DNA from: Psococerastis gibbosa | Lineage: Eukaryota; Arthropoda; Insecta; Psocodea; Psocidae | Reading direction: 5' to 3' | DNA: 64,000 nt | NCBI GenBank assembly: GCA_963971405.1 | Contig: OZ020484.1 | Span: 2,666,001 to 2,730,000 of the forward strand | Shown: piece by piece, positions 52,915 to 63,455 of the stretch | Layout of the letters: every line of letters starts with the position of its first letter | How positions within the stretch are numbered: position 1 is the stretch's first letter | The notes under the pieces: generated by a model | Seen by the model: only the letters and a program-made list of their open reading frames with translations | The model's database searches: none | What the model was told of the DNA's origin: nothing | Position numbers and translations under genes: made by a program

Positions 52915-54125
52915 TTTCTAGGGGGCTTTAGGACCCCAAGACTTTGATCCCCCGGAGAAAAAAATGGAGATGTGGGCCCAAATTAATGAGGTTTTACGAA
53001 TATGCTACCCTGGAGAAAGGGGAGCCCGGGGGTCTCCCCCGGAGAAAAAAAATGATGAATAGGCCCAAATTAGGGAGGTTTTACAAATTTTACAAGCAGT
53101 ATAGTTGAGATTTTGAATAAAATCATCACTGCAGGGGGCTCGGAGGTCTCCCTCAAAGAAAAAATTTGAAAAAGATAGGTCTGAAATATTGGTGTTTTAA
53201 GCATTTTGAGTAATATATTTTTGTGAAAGTACTTGGTCAATATGTTCATTATTTTCATGATGTCTTTCATGTGAAATAAGTATACTAAGAATTAGGAACC
53301 AGTAGAATCCGGGCTGATGGGCCGTGAGACACAGTCGCTGCTGAGCCTCCGAGATACAATCTTAGAAGTCTACGCAGTTCCACTGAAGATGTCGACCGCA
53401 GATGTTGACGAAACGTTTGGAAGTTCTCTTTCACTTCGACCACGGCCCATCAGCCCGGATTCTACTGGTTCCTCATTCGACTCCGGCCGTGAAAGCCTTT
53501 GCAGTTATATTATACCAAGAATTAATTTCCCTTTCGTTATTGTGGATTGTATTGGATTGTATTGTCCTATCGCCTCTATAACGTCTTTGTCACCAGAAAT
53601 CCTGGGGGGGGGGGGGGTACGGGTGCTTTTGAGGGGGAGGCTTAGCACAGGACCTCCCCATTTACGCCAATGTATGTAAGCAGTACAATTGAGATATTAT
53701 GACGACGAATAAACCTACCATTCAGGGGGCCCGGAGAAAAAAAACACTGATAAATAGGCCTAAATTAGGGAGGTTTTACGCATTTTGCAAACAGAATAGT
53801 TGGGATTTTACAGACGAATAAAATTACCACTGAGGGGGGCCCGGGGGTCTCCCCCGAAGAAAAAATTTGAAAAAATAGGTCAGAAGTATTGGGGTTTTAA
53901 GCATTTTGAGTAATATATCGTATTTTTTGTGAAAATACTTGGTCAATATGTTGATTTTTTTCATGTAAAATAAGCAAACTAAGAATTAATTTCCCTTTCA
54001 TTATTGTGGATACTATGCCTTTAGCCTCCATAACGTCTTTGTCACCAGAAATCCTGGGGGGGGGGCTACGGGTGGACCTGGGGGGCTTAGCCTCCCCCCC
54101 CCCAGGATCCTCCTATTTACGCCAA
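52915..54125 (+). repeat. tandemly duplicated oligo-G transposon-like unit
   Basis: 53136-53600 and 53825-54065 share AAAAATTTGAAAAA, TTAAGCATTTTGAGTAATAT, ACTTGGTCAATATGTT, CCATAACGTCTTTGTCACC and AGAAATCCTGGGGGG. The first copy is broken by a family B stub; the second shows the empty site. Confidence 0.75.
53294..53512 (+). mobile_element. family B hammerhead-like stub, copy 2, with empty-site proof
   Basis: GGAACCAGTAGAATCCGGGC to the GTTATATTATACC end. AAGAATTA is duplicated on both sides, whereas the related unit at about 53980 reads AAGAATTAATTTCCC uninterrupted. Core CTGAAGAT-GTCGAC-CGCAGAT-GTTGAC-GAAACG is intact. Confidence 0.75.
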
Positions 54126-54666
54126 TGATTCAATATCTTAAGAAGAGGAAGATTTTACCACCTGGTTTCTTTCAGAAAACATCCATTCCCCCGGGGGGAG
54201 GAGGGGGGGGGGGTGTTTGGGAAGGGTTTTTCCGGCACATTATTTTATGCTTAGCTAGAAACAAAGTAGGGGTACCAACAGACAATCATTTTTTTTCTTA
54301 CAGGTTTTTAGGCATGAAGAGGGAAGTTTACGTTATAAAGTCGAAATATGAAGCACTTGTTGTGCAAATTCCAGTTTGATTGTTAGATTTTTTGAATATT
54401 CACTTCAAATTATGCCGCCAAATTTAAACGTTTTCCACAAGTTTTTCTGTTTTTATTTTAGGAACCAACACAAGTTTCCAAAACTCAAAATTTCAACCAG
54501 ACCGAAAAATATCGGTGGTGCAGTCTTATTATACCTACGTATTATTATTATTGATGGGCCTACTTTGTAGTCTGTCCCTTGTCCTGCCAACGACCCCATT
54601 GGTTGCTTGGTATTGTTTCTGCATGGATTTCTAGCCATTGGCAAACTGTTTTATGAAATGAAATGA
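54126..54666. other. no gene assigned
   Basis: Two exon-like openings follow good acceptors (TTTTTTTCTTACAG before 54303, TTTTTATTTTAG before 54463), but neither open stretch matches a family nor joins a neighbour. Confidence 0.3.
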
Positions 54667-54990
54667 ATAATAAATAAATAAATAAATAAATAATGACTTT
54701 TTGTTCTATTACAAGGCCAACCTAGCGGATTTTGGGCTATAAAGCCCTCTCTTACACGCAACTAGGAAAGCCCGGGACTGCCTGCTTTACATGCCCTCTG
54801 AAGCATGGCCAGAAAATGTAGCTAGTACAGGACACGAACCAACAACCTTTCGTGTCAAAGTCAGAGTCCGTTTCACTACTCTACATGTCCTGACATGAAT
54901 GAAATGAAATAAAATGAAAAAATGAAAAACGTCTTGAAATTGTGGGAGCTTTAGCCTCGAAGGACTACTTTAGTAGCTAATCTATTTTGG
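54667..54990 (-). mobile_element. tRNA-Glu-like SINE (copy 8) and LINE 3' end
   Basis: SINE 54667-54895 (reversed box B GGACACGAACC, mutated). LINE tail 54897-54990 with (TGAAA)n then GGGAGCTTTAGCCTCGAAGG. Confidence 0.8.
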
Positions 54991-56274
54991 TATACAAATT
55001 ATTTTTAATATGAAAATCAAAACATTTTATCCCTTAAACAAACAGCAAAAGAGAGATACAGAAAAATAGATGGTACAGGCAATCATTCACAGGGACGGTT
55101 TCAGAAAAAGTTTTCGGGGGGGGGGGGGGGGGGCGGGCGGTGGCCTGAATGAAAAATTTCGCGATTCTTTTACTTGAGTAATAATTTTTTTTTTAATTTC
55201 CTTCAAAAGTCCATTATTTCTAGTATAAAGCTATTTCTCTCCACCCCCCCCCCCCCCCAAAGATCCATCCCTGCTCATTCATTCAGTCTCACACTTCACT
55301 CCCCAGAAACTGATGGCAGGCTGTCTAAATTAAAAACTAATGTTAGTGGGATGAACTAGTAAAAAATAATATATATTTCAAGTAGGCTGCTAACGGTACA
55401 GTAAATTGTGCGGTATGTAGAATGTATTCCTCGATAAATAAATTTTACTTTACTTTACTTTACCTTTTTGGCACCGATTTTTGTAATGTAATTTGTAATG
55501 TTTTTTTTATTTATAAATACAACAATTATTATTATTATCATTAAATGTCTGTCGTCGCTTCTTCTGGCACGGAATTCCAAAGCCTAGAGGTATTCGTTGC
55601 GAGTGAATGCATGGTTGCAGTAATTTGTTCGGTTTCTAGGAAAGTTTGTTAGAAGCGATTGTGTTGAAATTGTGGTAGGCTAATTAGACAAGTATGTGAA
55701 TAAGGATGCTACTGATAGGAAAGATAGGTTTTTGGTGTGTAATGTCTAATAGTGTAAGTATAAATAGATAGCCTAGATAGAAATATAGATAGATGCTTCG
55801 CGTATTTTGACATCGTTTTGCAAGAGTATTTTGCCAAAAACTGTTTCCCCTCAAGGCGGAGCGCGTGAGGGTGGCACATCAGTATGCAATATATTAAATA
55901 TTTAAAAATGTACCTGTTCAAAGCAGACTACGTTCATTGTTATTACAATCATACATTAAAATACAATACGATAGTCAATACCCAGTATGGAGTCATGATA
56001 TAGTATGAGGTTAGTTCAAATTACACAATTCACCCTCCAGCCAGTGTACAATGTCACGTTTACAACCCTGAATTGTTTTTGATGGTGCATTGCTAATGTT
56101 GGTGTGTTTATTTGTGTAATTGTATTGTGTTACTGCTTGGTAGAGCAGTGAGTGCCGCGAGTTCGTCTTCTTCCAATTAAGGAGTGGTAGTACTTGATAA
56201 GTAGTAGATCTAGTGGTAGCTGGATGTTATAGTATAGCAGGGCATGTTGCTTTCTTTCTTTCTATCCTCGAAGT
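54991..56274. other. oligo-G/C runs, otherwise no gene
   Basis: G run 55117-55134 preceded by CAGGGACGGTTTCAG; C run 55243-55258. A (TTTAC)n tract at about 55447-55465. Confidence 0.4.
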
Positions 56275-56365
56275 TATCCCACACCGACTACAAGTGCCAA
56301 TGGACAAGCTGAGATCTGCTTATCGTTGACATTGCAACCGGTGTTAGCTCGATTTAACCAAGTAT
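56275..56365. repeat. R4 repeat, second copy
   Basis: CACACCGACTACAAGTGCCAA, GTGTTAGCTCGATTTAACCA; matches 23278-23365. Confidence 0.6.
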
Positions 56366-56689
56366 GGTAGCGGAAGGCTCTAAGAGGAGGACATCCGTGA
56401 GTTTGTCTGTGACGGCTCCATGTGCAAGAACAAGCACAGAAATGGCTTATTTAAGTCTGACGTGCCTGACGCCAGGACCTATGTACTCAATCGCCGGGAC
56501 AGTAGTACTTACGGTGGCTACCTCGTGATCTAGTGTGTTGGATTGGTAAGTGCCGAAAATTTAAATTATTCTGAACCTGTTCAATCTGAAATCATAAATA
56601 TAAGTTAGTTTACCACATCTAGAGTATCCCTCCTCAGCTCCGAGGGAGTCAATAAATAAATGTAGAACCGGTACGAATGAGCTTTCTAA

Positions 56690-56945
56690 TTATCAATTAT
56701 GACACGTACTGCAGTCGTTCCTTCGTTAATAATTGTCCTAGGATTAAATTTAGGTTTTGGTTTAAACTTCGAGTTTTCCTATCCCAAAGTATTGACATAC
56801 AGACAGAGTGAGACAGATATTTAGTAAAGACCATGTTTTTTGGTTCCTGGGACCTCAAAATGTATAAATGCACTGAAATGCCGAAATCGTTAATTTCAAC
56901 CATCACAAAGCTTTCCTTATGTGTAAATAGGAGAGCAACGACATA
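56690..56945 (+). repeat. dispersed repeat D1, short copy
   Basis: CTATCCCAAAGTATTGACAT, CAGACAGAGTGAGACAGATA, TTCCTGGGACCTCAAAATGT, CACAAAGCTTTCCTTATG. A large internal deletion. Confidence 0.65.
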
Positions 56946-57224
56946 ATTTTAGAAAGGAAAGTTTTATTCAAAACTTGGTCTATTTCCAATTTTTTAACCT
57001 AAAGAATAAAAACTAAATTAATAAACGGCACACTGATTGAATGCATGTGATATGTCCATTGGCGGACTGGGACTAGGGCTGGAAATCGGCCATGGCAGGT
57101 GGACGCGGCGCGCTTACATTTATTAAAAACGCAGTTGAAATGCTTGTTATTAAGACAAATTTTATTTTATATTATTTTTAAATATGTGTCGATTTTTTTC
57201 CTTTGAACACCTGACCCCAAGGAA

Positions 57225-57515
57225 CTATTTTTGGCTTTGAAATTCCTTGCTAGAAGAACCGTGAACAGATAATAATTTGGAGAGATTTAGGACAGCCTGC
57301 CATTTAGGTTCTAGGCTCTGGAGAGTCAACTGTGAGAATGAATGAATGAATGAGTGAGTGAATGAATGAGTTGATTTTCTATTTTTTTTTCTTTTTTTAG
57401 AAAATAAATTGTAAATAGGTTAGCTGATAGAGTACCCCTTCGGGGCTAATTCTCGCCTAGTATAAAGACGTTTTTCATTTCATTTCATTTCATATCATTT
57501 CATTTCATTTCAAGA
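57225..57515 (+). mobile_element. LINE 3' end with long TTTCA tail
   Basis: Degenerate copy of the 31090-31528 tail: GGAGAGATTTAGGACAGCCTG, (GAATGAAT)n, TACCCCTTCGGGGCTAATTC, then (TTTCA)n to 57515. Lies about 110 bp upstream of sushi exon 1. Confidence 0.7.
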
Positions 57516-57630
57516 GCCACACCCAATGACTCAAAGAGCCGCATGAAGCTCGCGAGCCTCACGTTGCCGACAAATCAGGACAGGGTACCATCATGACGCA
57601 CCTTGGCATTTGCAATTGTTCGCAGGCGAG

Positions 57631-57856
57631 ATGGGGCTGGTTCTGATGCTGTTGCTGTGTTTCCTGCTGGAATTTTCAACAGCAGACGACGACGGATATG
57701 ACAGAGATGACTGTCCTGTCAGACGACTCGATAACGGCCGAGCACGGGGTCGACTCAACGCCAGGTACATATGTAAGAGGGGCTACCAACTCGTCGGCCC
57801 CAAATTCGCCCACTGCGTTCAAGGTGTCTGGGATGTAGATATGCCTGTTTGCACCA
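57631..57856 (+). CDS. sushi protein exon 1: signal peptide and sushi 1
   Basis: Donor GTAAGTAT after ACC-A. The open frame runs on in the intron to 57882, but the splice site and domain end favour 57856. Confidence 0.88.
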
Positions 57857-60329
57857 GTAAGTATCTGCTTCAAAAGGATTAATTACTGTACATGCAAATA
57901 ATTTAATGAATGTATCCGATTGACCTCTTCAGTCGCCTCTGTAGGTTAGTACCCGTGTTGAGTTGCGATACGTCTCCGATCGCATCGCGTGTAGAGACTC
58001 GTACAAGTACAAGCACGATACCACCTTGCCATCGAAGATCTGTGTTGCTGTTGCCAGTGGGGTATACATGACAAGCCCCCCCCCCCTTGAAATGGGAAAC
58101 TATTAGAAGAACTACTGTGAGTGCAAAATTAGACAGATCTACTAGTAATAGATGTAATAGATAGGGGTAAGCGTCATCTGGGACCTCTACCCGTGGCATC
58201 AAGTTTATAGCTACGAGTAGTGGCGATCGGATCTTGCCCCCCCCCCTCCAAACAATATTTGATAAGTTTAATATTTTATATATATATATAGTATAGGCTA
58301 TTTATACAGTACATACACAATATATCTTATATTTGATCGTACCTCCTTAAACATTTTAAATACCGTAGCTTAGGCGCCAATTCCATTGACCGGCTAGGGC
58401 TATTTCCAAAAACAGTGACGTGGTAGCAGACATTCAAGTCTTAGGTTGCGTTTCCATCGATCTCGCATTGCAGAATGCAAATGACATTGACGGAAATTAG
58501 AATTTTTCTTTTTATATAGAAATCTATTAAAATGTTTGTACTTAACATATCCCATGACGCTATTTTTTTAATTTTAGTTTGTTTGTTTGTGATTTTACTG
58601 TATGATCATTGATCAATTTTAACTATGGCATAAAGGAAAATAAACATTTCCGCCAATTCTGCAATGCGAGGTCGGTGGAAACGCCACCTAAGTCTTGAAT
58701 GTCTGCTACCACGTCACCGTTTTTGGAAATAGCCCTAGCCGGTCAATGGAATTGGCGCCTAAGCTACGGTATTTAAAATGTTTAAGGAGGTACGATCAAA
58801 TATAAGATGTATTGTGTATATACTGTATAAATAGCCTATACTATATATATATATATAAAATATTAAACTTATCAAATATTGTTTGGAGGGGGGGGGGGGC
58901 AAGATCCGATCGCCACTACTCGTAGCTATAAACTTATACCATAGAATGATTATCATCCAGCTATGAAACTCAAAGGGTGCTAGATTTCCTCATCAATGTC
59001 AGGTTGCTACATGGTTCTTCATTAGCTAAAACGTAACACACTGCTAACCGTAAATAAAACACAGAGTGCGTTATTTAGGATACTAGAAGTCTATAGTTGT
59101 CTAGTATAACGTATTGGAGGATTTATTAGTAATATACATAATTATAACACCTTCTAAGACCAGCAAGTGGATTTCATAGAGGGAAGAATGGAGAACAAGC
59201 AGCCGCAATGGTTCGACCACGTCCAAAGGATGGACGAGAACAGAACCACCCGGAGGTTGGCGGAAGCAAGGCCGCAAGGAAGAAGACCCATCGGCAGACC
59301 GAGGACAACCCTCGAGGAAAGGATTGAACAACTCGCCGGAGCAAGAGGGAAAACAATGGCCGAGCTCAAGGTGTTAACGTCCGACCGGGGCGAGTTCAGG
59401 AAATGGGTTTGAGGCGACCCCCTCACGCTGCGCAAGCGGCACTAAGGGGAAAAAAGAAGAATAACACCTTTTTGAAAAACAACCCTAGGTACCAGTGGCG
59501 TAAATAACTTCTGCTGCCCCCCCCCACCCGCACAAGACCTTTGGTGCGCCACTACCGAGCGGCGTAACAATAGATTTTCGAAGGGGGCGGTGTATAATTT
59601 GGCGCCCCCCCCCAATTATCACAAAAGTTTTAAAAAGACTCATGGACGCACGCAGCTTTTAAATTAATGACCTTAGTGTCCTTTACGCAGGAGGCTCAGG
59701 GTTCTGGAGTCCTGCAGCGGGGCCTGGGGATGAAAAAGTGGGATTTTACGCAAGAAGAAGAAGAAGAAGAAGGAGAAGAAGAAGAAAAAGAAGAAGAAAA
59801 GGAAGAAGAAGAAGAAGAAGAAGAAGAAGAAGAAGAAGAAGAAAAAGAAGAAGAAGAAGAAGAAGAAGAAAAAGAAGAAGAAAAAGAAGAAGAAGAAGAA
59901 GAAAAAGAAGAAAAAGAAGAAGAAGAAGAAGAAAAAGAAGAAAAAGAAGAAAAAGAAGAAGAAGAAAAAGAAGAAGAAGGAGAAGAAGAAGAAAAAGAAG
60001 AAAAAGAAGAAGAAAAAGAAGAAGAAAAAGAAGAAAAAGAAGAAGAAGAAGAAGAAGAAGAAGAAGAAGAAGAAAGAAAGGTTCAAAATTGCATTTCCTT
60101 ACAAGTAAAGAGGTCATCATTTTCAGGACCGTCTTGCTATTAATCGTAATATTTGTTTCAGAGCCGGGTTGCCCACGGTCCAATGCGCAGTTCATCAATG
60201 GGATCTTTTCGGAAACTTACCGGGGAGCTGTCGTACGAGTGATCTGCGCCCCCGGGTATCAGACCAAAGGTACGCCTGTGGTCTACTGCAACGGCAGGCG
60301 CTGGAACGACACATTTCCTGTATGCACCG
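57631..60329 (+). CDS. secreted sushi (CCP)-domain protein, first two coding exons (incomplete)
   Basis: Exons 57631-57856 and 60162-60329 join in phase 1. Residues 1-18 (MGLVLMLLLCFLLEFSTA) form a clear signal peptide, so the product is secreted or on the cell surface. An acidic stretch follows, then sushi domain 1 with Cys 28, 48, 62, 74 and Trp 67, and sushi domain 2 with Cys 79, 104, 118, 130 and Trp 123. Both show the C..GY....C.....W...P.C order. Exon 2 is 168 nt with phase 1 on both sides, the usual modular sushi exon, so more such exons probably follow beyond 60329. I found none before the window end. An upstream 5' UTR exon is likely because the ATG lies 5 nt after the acceptor TTGTTCGCAG. 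The specific orthologue cannot be named. Confidence 0.88.
57897..58041 (+). repeat. dispersed repeat R1, copy 4
   Basis: AATTTAATGAATGTATCCGA, GTACCCGTGTTGAGTTGCGA, CGTCTCCGATCGCATCGCG. Confidence 0.65.
58201..58935. mobile_element. 735 bp nested palindrome with M4 at its centre
   Basis: Outer arms 58201-58367 and 58765-58935 are near-exact inverse copies (AGTTTATAGCTACGAGTAGT, ACAATATTTGATAAGTTTAA, (TA)n, ATTTGATCGTACCTCC). The M4 element 58368-58764 occupies the exact middle. Confidence 0.9.
59154..59460 (+). mobile_element. RTE-like LINE tail with target duplication
   Basis: Open frame to 59412: NKQPQWFDHVQRMDENRTTR, RLAEARPQGRRPIGRPRTTL. Ends in an A-rich (AAGA) tail. ATAACACCTT lies at 59144-59153 and 59461-59470. 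Confidence 0.88.
59500..59620. repeat. oligo-C rich scrap
   Basis: C runs at 59517-59525 and 59605-59613 with GTGCGCCAC and AAGGGGGCGG. Unclassified. Confidence 0.4.
59755..60076 (+). repeat. (GAA)n / purine microsatellite in sushi intron 1
   Basis: About 320 bp of GAA with AAAGAA and AGGAGAA variants, all purine on the + strand. It ends 86 nt before sushi exon 2. The Glu-, Arg- and Phe-rich frames across it are artefacts. Confidence 0.97.
60162..60329 (+). CDS. sushi protein exon 2: sushi 2
   Basis: Acceptor ATATTTGTTTCAG, donor GTGAGA. Residues 76-132. Confidence 0.9.
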
Positions 60330-60353
60330 GTGAGAATAAACTGCATGTGTCTT

Positions 60354-60530
60354 CATAGAGGTCTATATAGGAAAAATGGGACATTCGTTTCTCGCTGAAA
60401 ATTTAGTAACTTATAATTAAATTGCTGACGCCACTCGCTATATCTTCTGTGACCAGCAATTGCATAAACATAGCAGGTGGCCCTACAATTAAAAAAAGTA
60501 TTCTTAGTGCAGTCTCAGAGCTACACAACT
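60354..60530. mobile_element. M2 MITE, copy 6 (right end eroded)
   Basis: AGAGGTCTATATAGGAAAAAT then GGGACATTCGTTTCTCGC; the middle GCAGGTGGCCCTA resembles other M2. Right end not clear. Confidence 0.55.
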
Positions 60531-61200
60531 AGGTATCTAACCCAAGGGTGGGGAACCTGAGGCTCCGAAGTACTTCTGGTTGGTGTAGCTGCACTCGGCT
60601 AAGCTACATCAATGCCTACTTTTCCACAGAAAATAAATAATAATTCCTTTAAAAAAATTACTGATTATACTTACTCGTACTAGACTCTTATCTGTACTTG
60701 GTTAAGTCATGCTTTTGCCTGTTTCAATGCGTCAATGGTAAGCTAGTCTTAGCCATTATCGCATGTAGCCGGTGAAGGTTGACATCGTGAACAATGCCAA
60801 TGACCAAAAATGAATACGGAAACAATAAAAATAATGTTCAAAATTCATGGGGTCGTTGGTATAGGACAAGGGACCCATTATGGACCACTATAAGTAGGCC
60901 TGGGTCCATAAAAAATCTTTAAAACATAACATGGCATTATTGTATTGAATTATTATTACTATTATATTGAATTATAATGCTCAATACTCGTACCTAGTCC
61001 CTAGTAATGCACACGTAGGATCTGTGCTTTCAAATGCTAAAATGTTTACCCTGCTTCATTTCATTTCAATATACACTACGTATAGCTCTCATAAGGTTTG
61101 TAAATTGCTAAAACCGTGAAAATTGTCTCCATGTAAAAAAAGATTCCCGACCCGAACAGGTCTGTGAGCTTACTTTATTGCATAAAGCCAATGCTTTATT
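60531..61200. other. no gene seen
   Basis: No further sushi exon found. Confidence 0.4.
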
Positions 61201-61204
61201 CAAT

Positions 61205-61680
61205 ACATGTCAGTATTATATATACCATATAATACGGACATGTATTAAACCGTTGAAGTGGCCCTGGATCGATAGTAACTAATAGCTTGTTTCGATTCAG
61301 CACATTAACCCACGCAGAGGTCCATTCAAGATGCATGGTAACGTGGGTAGTAACTTACTTGCACGATAACGTAACTCGACAATTTCAACATGGGAAAAAG
61401 GCGGCTATTCCACTTGTCATTTTTTCTTCATTTGTGCATTAAAAATTGATGAGATTTTTGTTTTAAGGAGACTATTATGTGGATACTTAACTTACAGGTA
61501 TATATATATATTATAGGTACCATATAATATTGCAATTCGATCGATAGTAATAGCTTGTTTCAATGCAGCACAGAAACCCACGCAGAGGTCCATTCACCAT
61601 GCATGGTAATGTGGGTAGGCTAGCACTTTTACGATAACGTAACTCGATAATTTCATCATCGGGAATACCCTTACAGCGTA
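61205..61680 (+). repeat. direct duplication of a ~290 bp unit
   Basis: TCGATAGTAACTAATAGCTT, CCACGCAGAGGTCCATTCA, GCATGGTAACGTGGGTAG and CGATAACGTAACTCGA recur at about 61540-61655. Confidence 0.75.
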
Positions 61681-62159
61681 GTTGCTGACCTAACCATTTT
61701 TGTCATTCAAGCAATTTTTTGGGTGGGTTATAAACAATTGACATCTTGAGAATGAGAAGTAGACATCCCCGGCAGCCATATTGGAATACCATTCTGAACC
61801 TGTGCCAAATTACAAACCTCGCTAGACATTCACCTATCCAGCATTTTTAACCCGAGGTAAATTATTTTCACCCACCACTGACTATCGCATATTTTTATAG
61901 GATTATGCAGTCTCCTCTATAAATTTTCTCGTTTCTCACTCTGTTGGGTTTCCCGTTTTTTACGAATTTGGTTCAGCGATTCTTTTGTTAATTGGGTGAG
62001 TGTACAAATTATACTTACGAGAAAACTATCAGAGCTTAAATAAATTAGTTTCATGAGCAATTTTTAGTCTAATGGCAACGAAGTTACGAAGTCAGAAGTT
62101 ATGACAAAGCAACAGCCAACTTTTGAACCCCCATGAACCCCCCTTGGCCACGGCCTTGT
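61681..62159. other. no gene seen
   Basis: No supportable feature. Confidence 0.4.
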
Positions 62160-62533
62160 TCCTGATATAATATGTAGCCCGAGATCAGGATGTTTGTAAG
62201 TGTTCTTCTATAATGGCCGGTCTCCAGCTTCCACTCTGAACCTTAAAAACTCGCGAAAGTTGCCTTCGTTGTCCTCATCGATTCAGTATGTAACAGGCTT
62301 CCATAGTTTCGAGGACGTCTGAATGGAATATTTTGTCGCCCCCAGCAAATCACAGACTTAATTATGGCAATTATCCGCTCTCTATTTTCCATTATCTTGT
62401 GCAATCGTGATGTTTCAATAACATTTCTTAGGCCCAACTTTGGGTCCGTAAACGCTTTTAATAAATCATCTGCACTCTGCACACTTTCTGTGTGATATTC
62501 CAGTGTTTGGTGATGGCTCAAGTAGGTATCCAT
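62160..62533 (-). pseudogene. hAT-like (DUF4371-type) transposase relic
   Basis: Frame 1: NVIETSRLHKIMENRERIIA, IIKSVICWGRQNIPFRRPRN. After a frameshift: EDNEGNFREFLRFRVEAGDR, then a stop. These match the conserved CGRQNI.LRGHRD...EGNF..LL.FR run of ZMYM/52K-type hAT transposases. Confidence 0.8.
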
Positions 62534-62689
62534 CTTTGCCAGTCAGTTTATTGTATCTATTCAAAAAAATTGGAGTTAAAAAATATTTTTTTTTCACAAT
62601 TTTTTTTTATAATTTTTAAAAAATTAATATTTTCTCGGGAGCGATCGCCCCAAAATCGAAATCGGACAGGTTTCTTTCCCAGAAAAGTA

Positions 62690-62990
62690 TTTGGTTTTGT
62701 ACAAAAATATGTTTTTTTTAAACAATGATAGAAAATTCACGCTCAAACGCATTGCGTGCCCTGCCGGTATTGCTGTGTGTTAATTTATTGGTCTGACCTA
62801 TCTAGAATTTACCTCACATCCAGTGACGTCAGGTGGACACCCCCCCCCCTTAGATATCGGAAATTTAACAATAGGAAAATTATTTACCATGAAATTACTC
62901 ATTTTCTCTAACTACTAATTTTGATAAATTGGAAAGCATATTCGAGTAAACTCGGACCGGTTCTTCTATCTATGACGGTATCTATACTAA
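62690..62990 (-). repeat. dispersed repeat D1, reverse 5' part
   Basis: ATTCACGCTCAAACGCATTG, GTGACGTCAGGTGG, C run 62840-62849, CATGAAATTACTCATTTTCT, AGTAAACTCGGACCGGTTCT. Confidence 0.75.
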
Positions 62991-63455
62991 TTGATAAATA
63001 GGAAAGCATGTACGGGTTCTTTTCTTTACTTCGTCAGCGGCGAAATGATAGATGCAGCAGCGACCCAAGCCAACAAACACTAGAAAAATTGAACACCTTG
63101 TATAGAAGTATCTATGGCATACACATAGTAACTTTTACAAAATCTTACCAGAACGGCGATACATAACGCAAAAATAATTTATATTATTAGATGTTTGCCC
63201 ACCTGGATCTATGTCAATAAATAAATTCTCAAAATTCTCTCTGGAATGACTGAAGGGACGCAAAGAGGTGTAATCCTTATTTGAAATAGTACAATTAGAC
63301 TGTTCGTTATGTGGGGTTTGTTATTAATTTGTAAGTTTATTTGCAACATTTTTAATTTAATTTTAATTTTCATTTTAGGGTAAAGAAAATTGTTTAGTGA
63401 CCTACATTATTGTGCATTTTTGTTATTTATACACGTCTACTTACTTCGACTTCGG
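62991..63455. other. no gene seen
   Basis: No supportable feature. Confidence 0.4.

Noticed and set aside
53317-53679. 120-codon + frame with DSTGSSFDSGRESLCS
   Set aside because: Part of the family B stub; it continues into a G-run repeat. It may derive from a parent ORF but is not a gene here.
54290-54520. Two exon-like stretches after good acceptor sites
   Set aside because: No family match and no donor/partner exon; AG after T-rich tracts is common in this AT-rich sequence.
59667-60358. Long Glu-, Arg-, Phe- and Leu-rich open frames on both strands
   Set aside because: All are readings of the GAA microsatellite; only the sushi exon at its right end is real.
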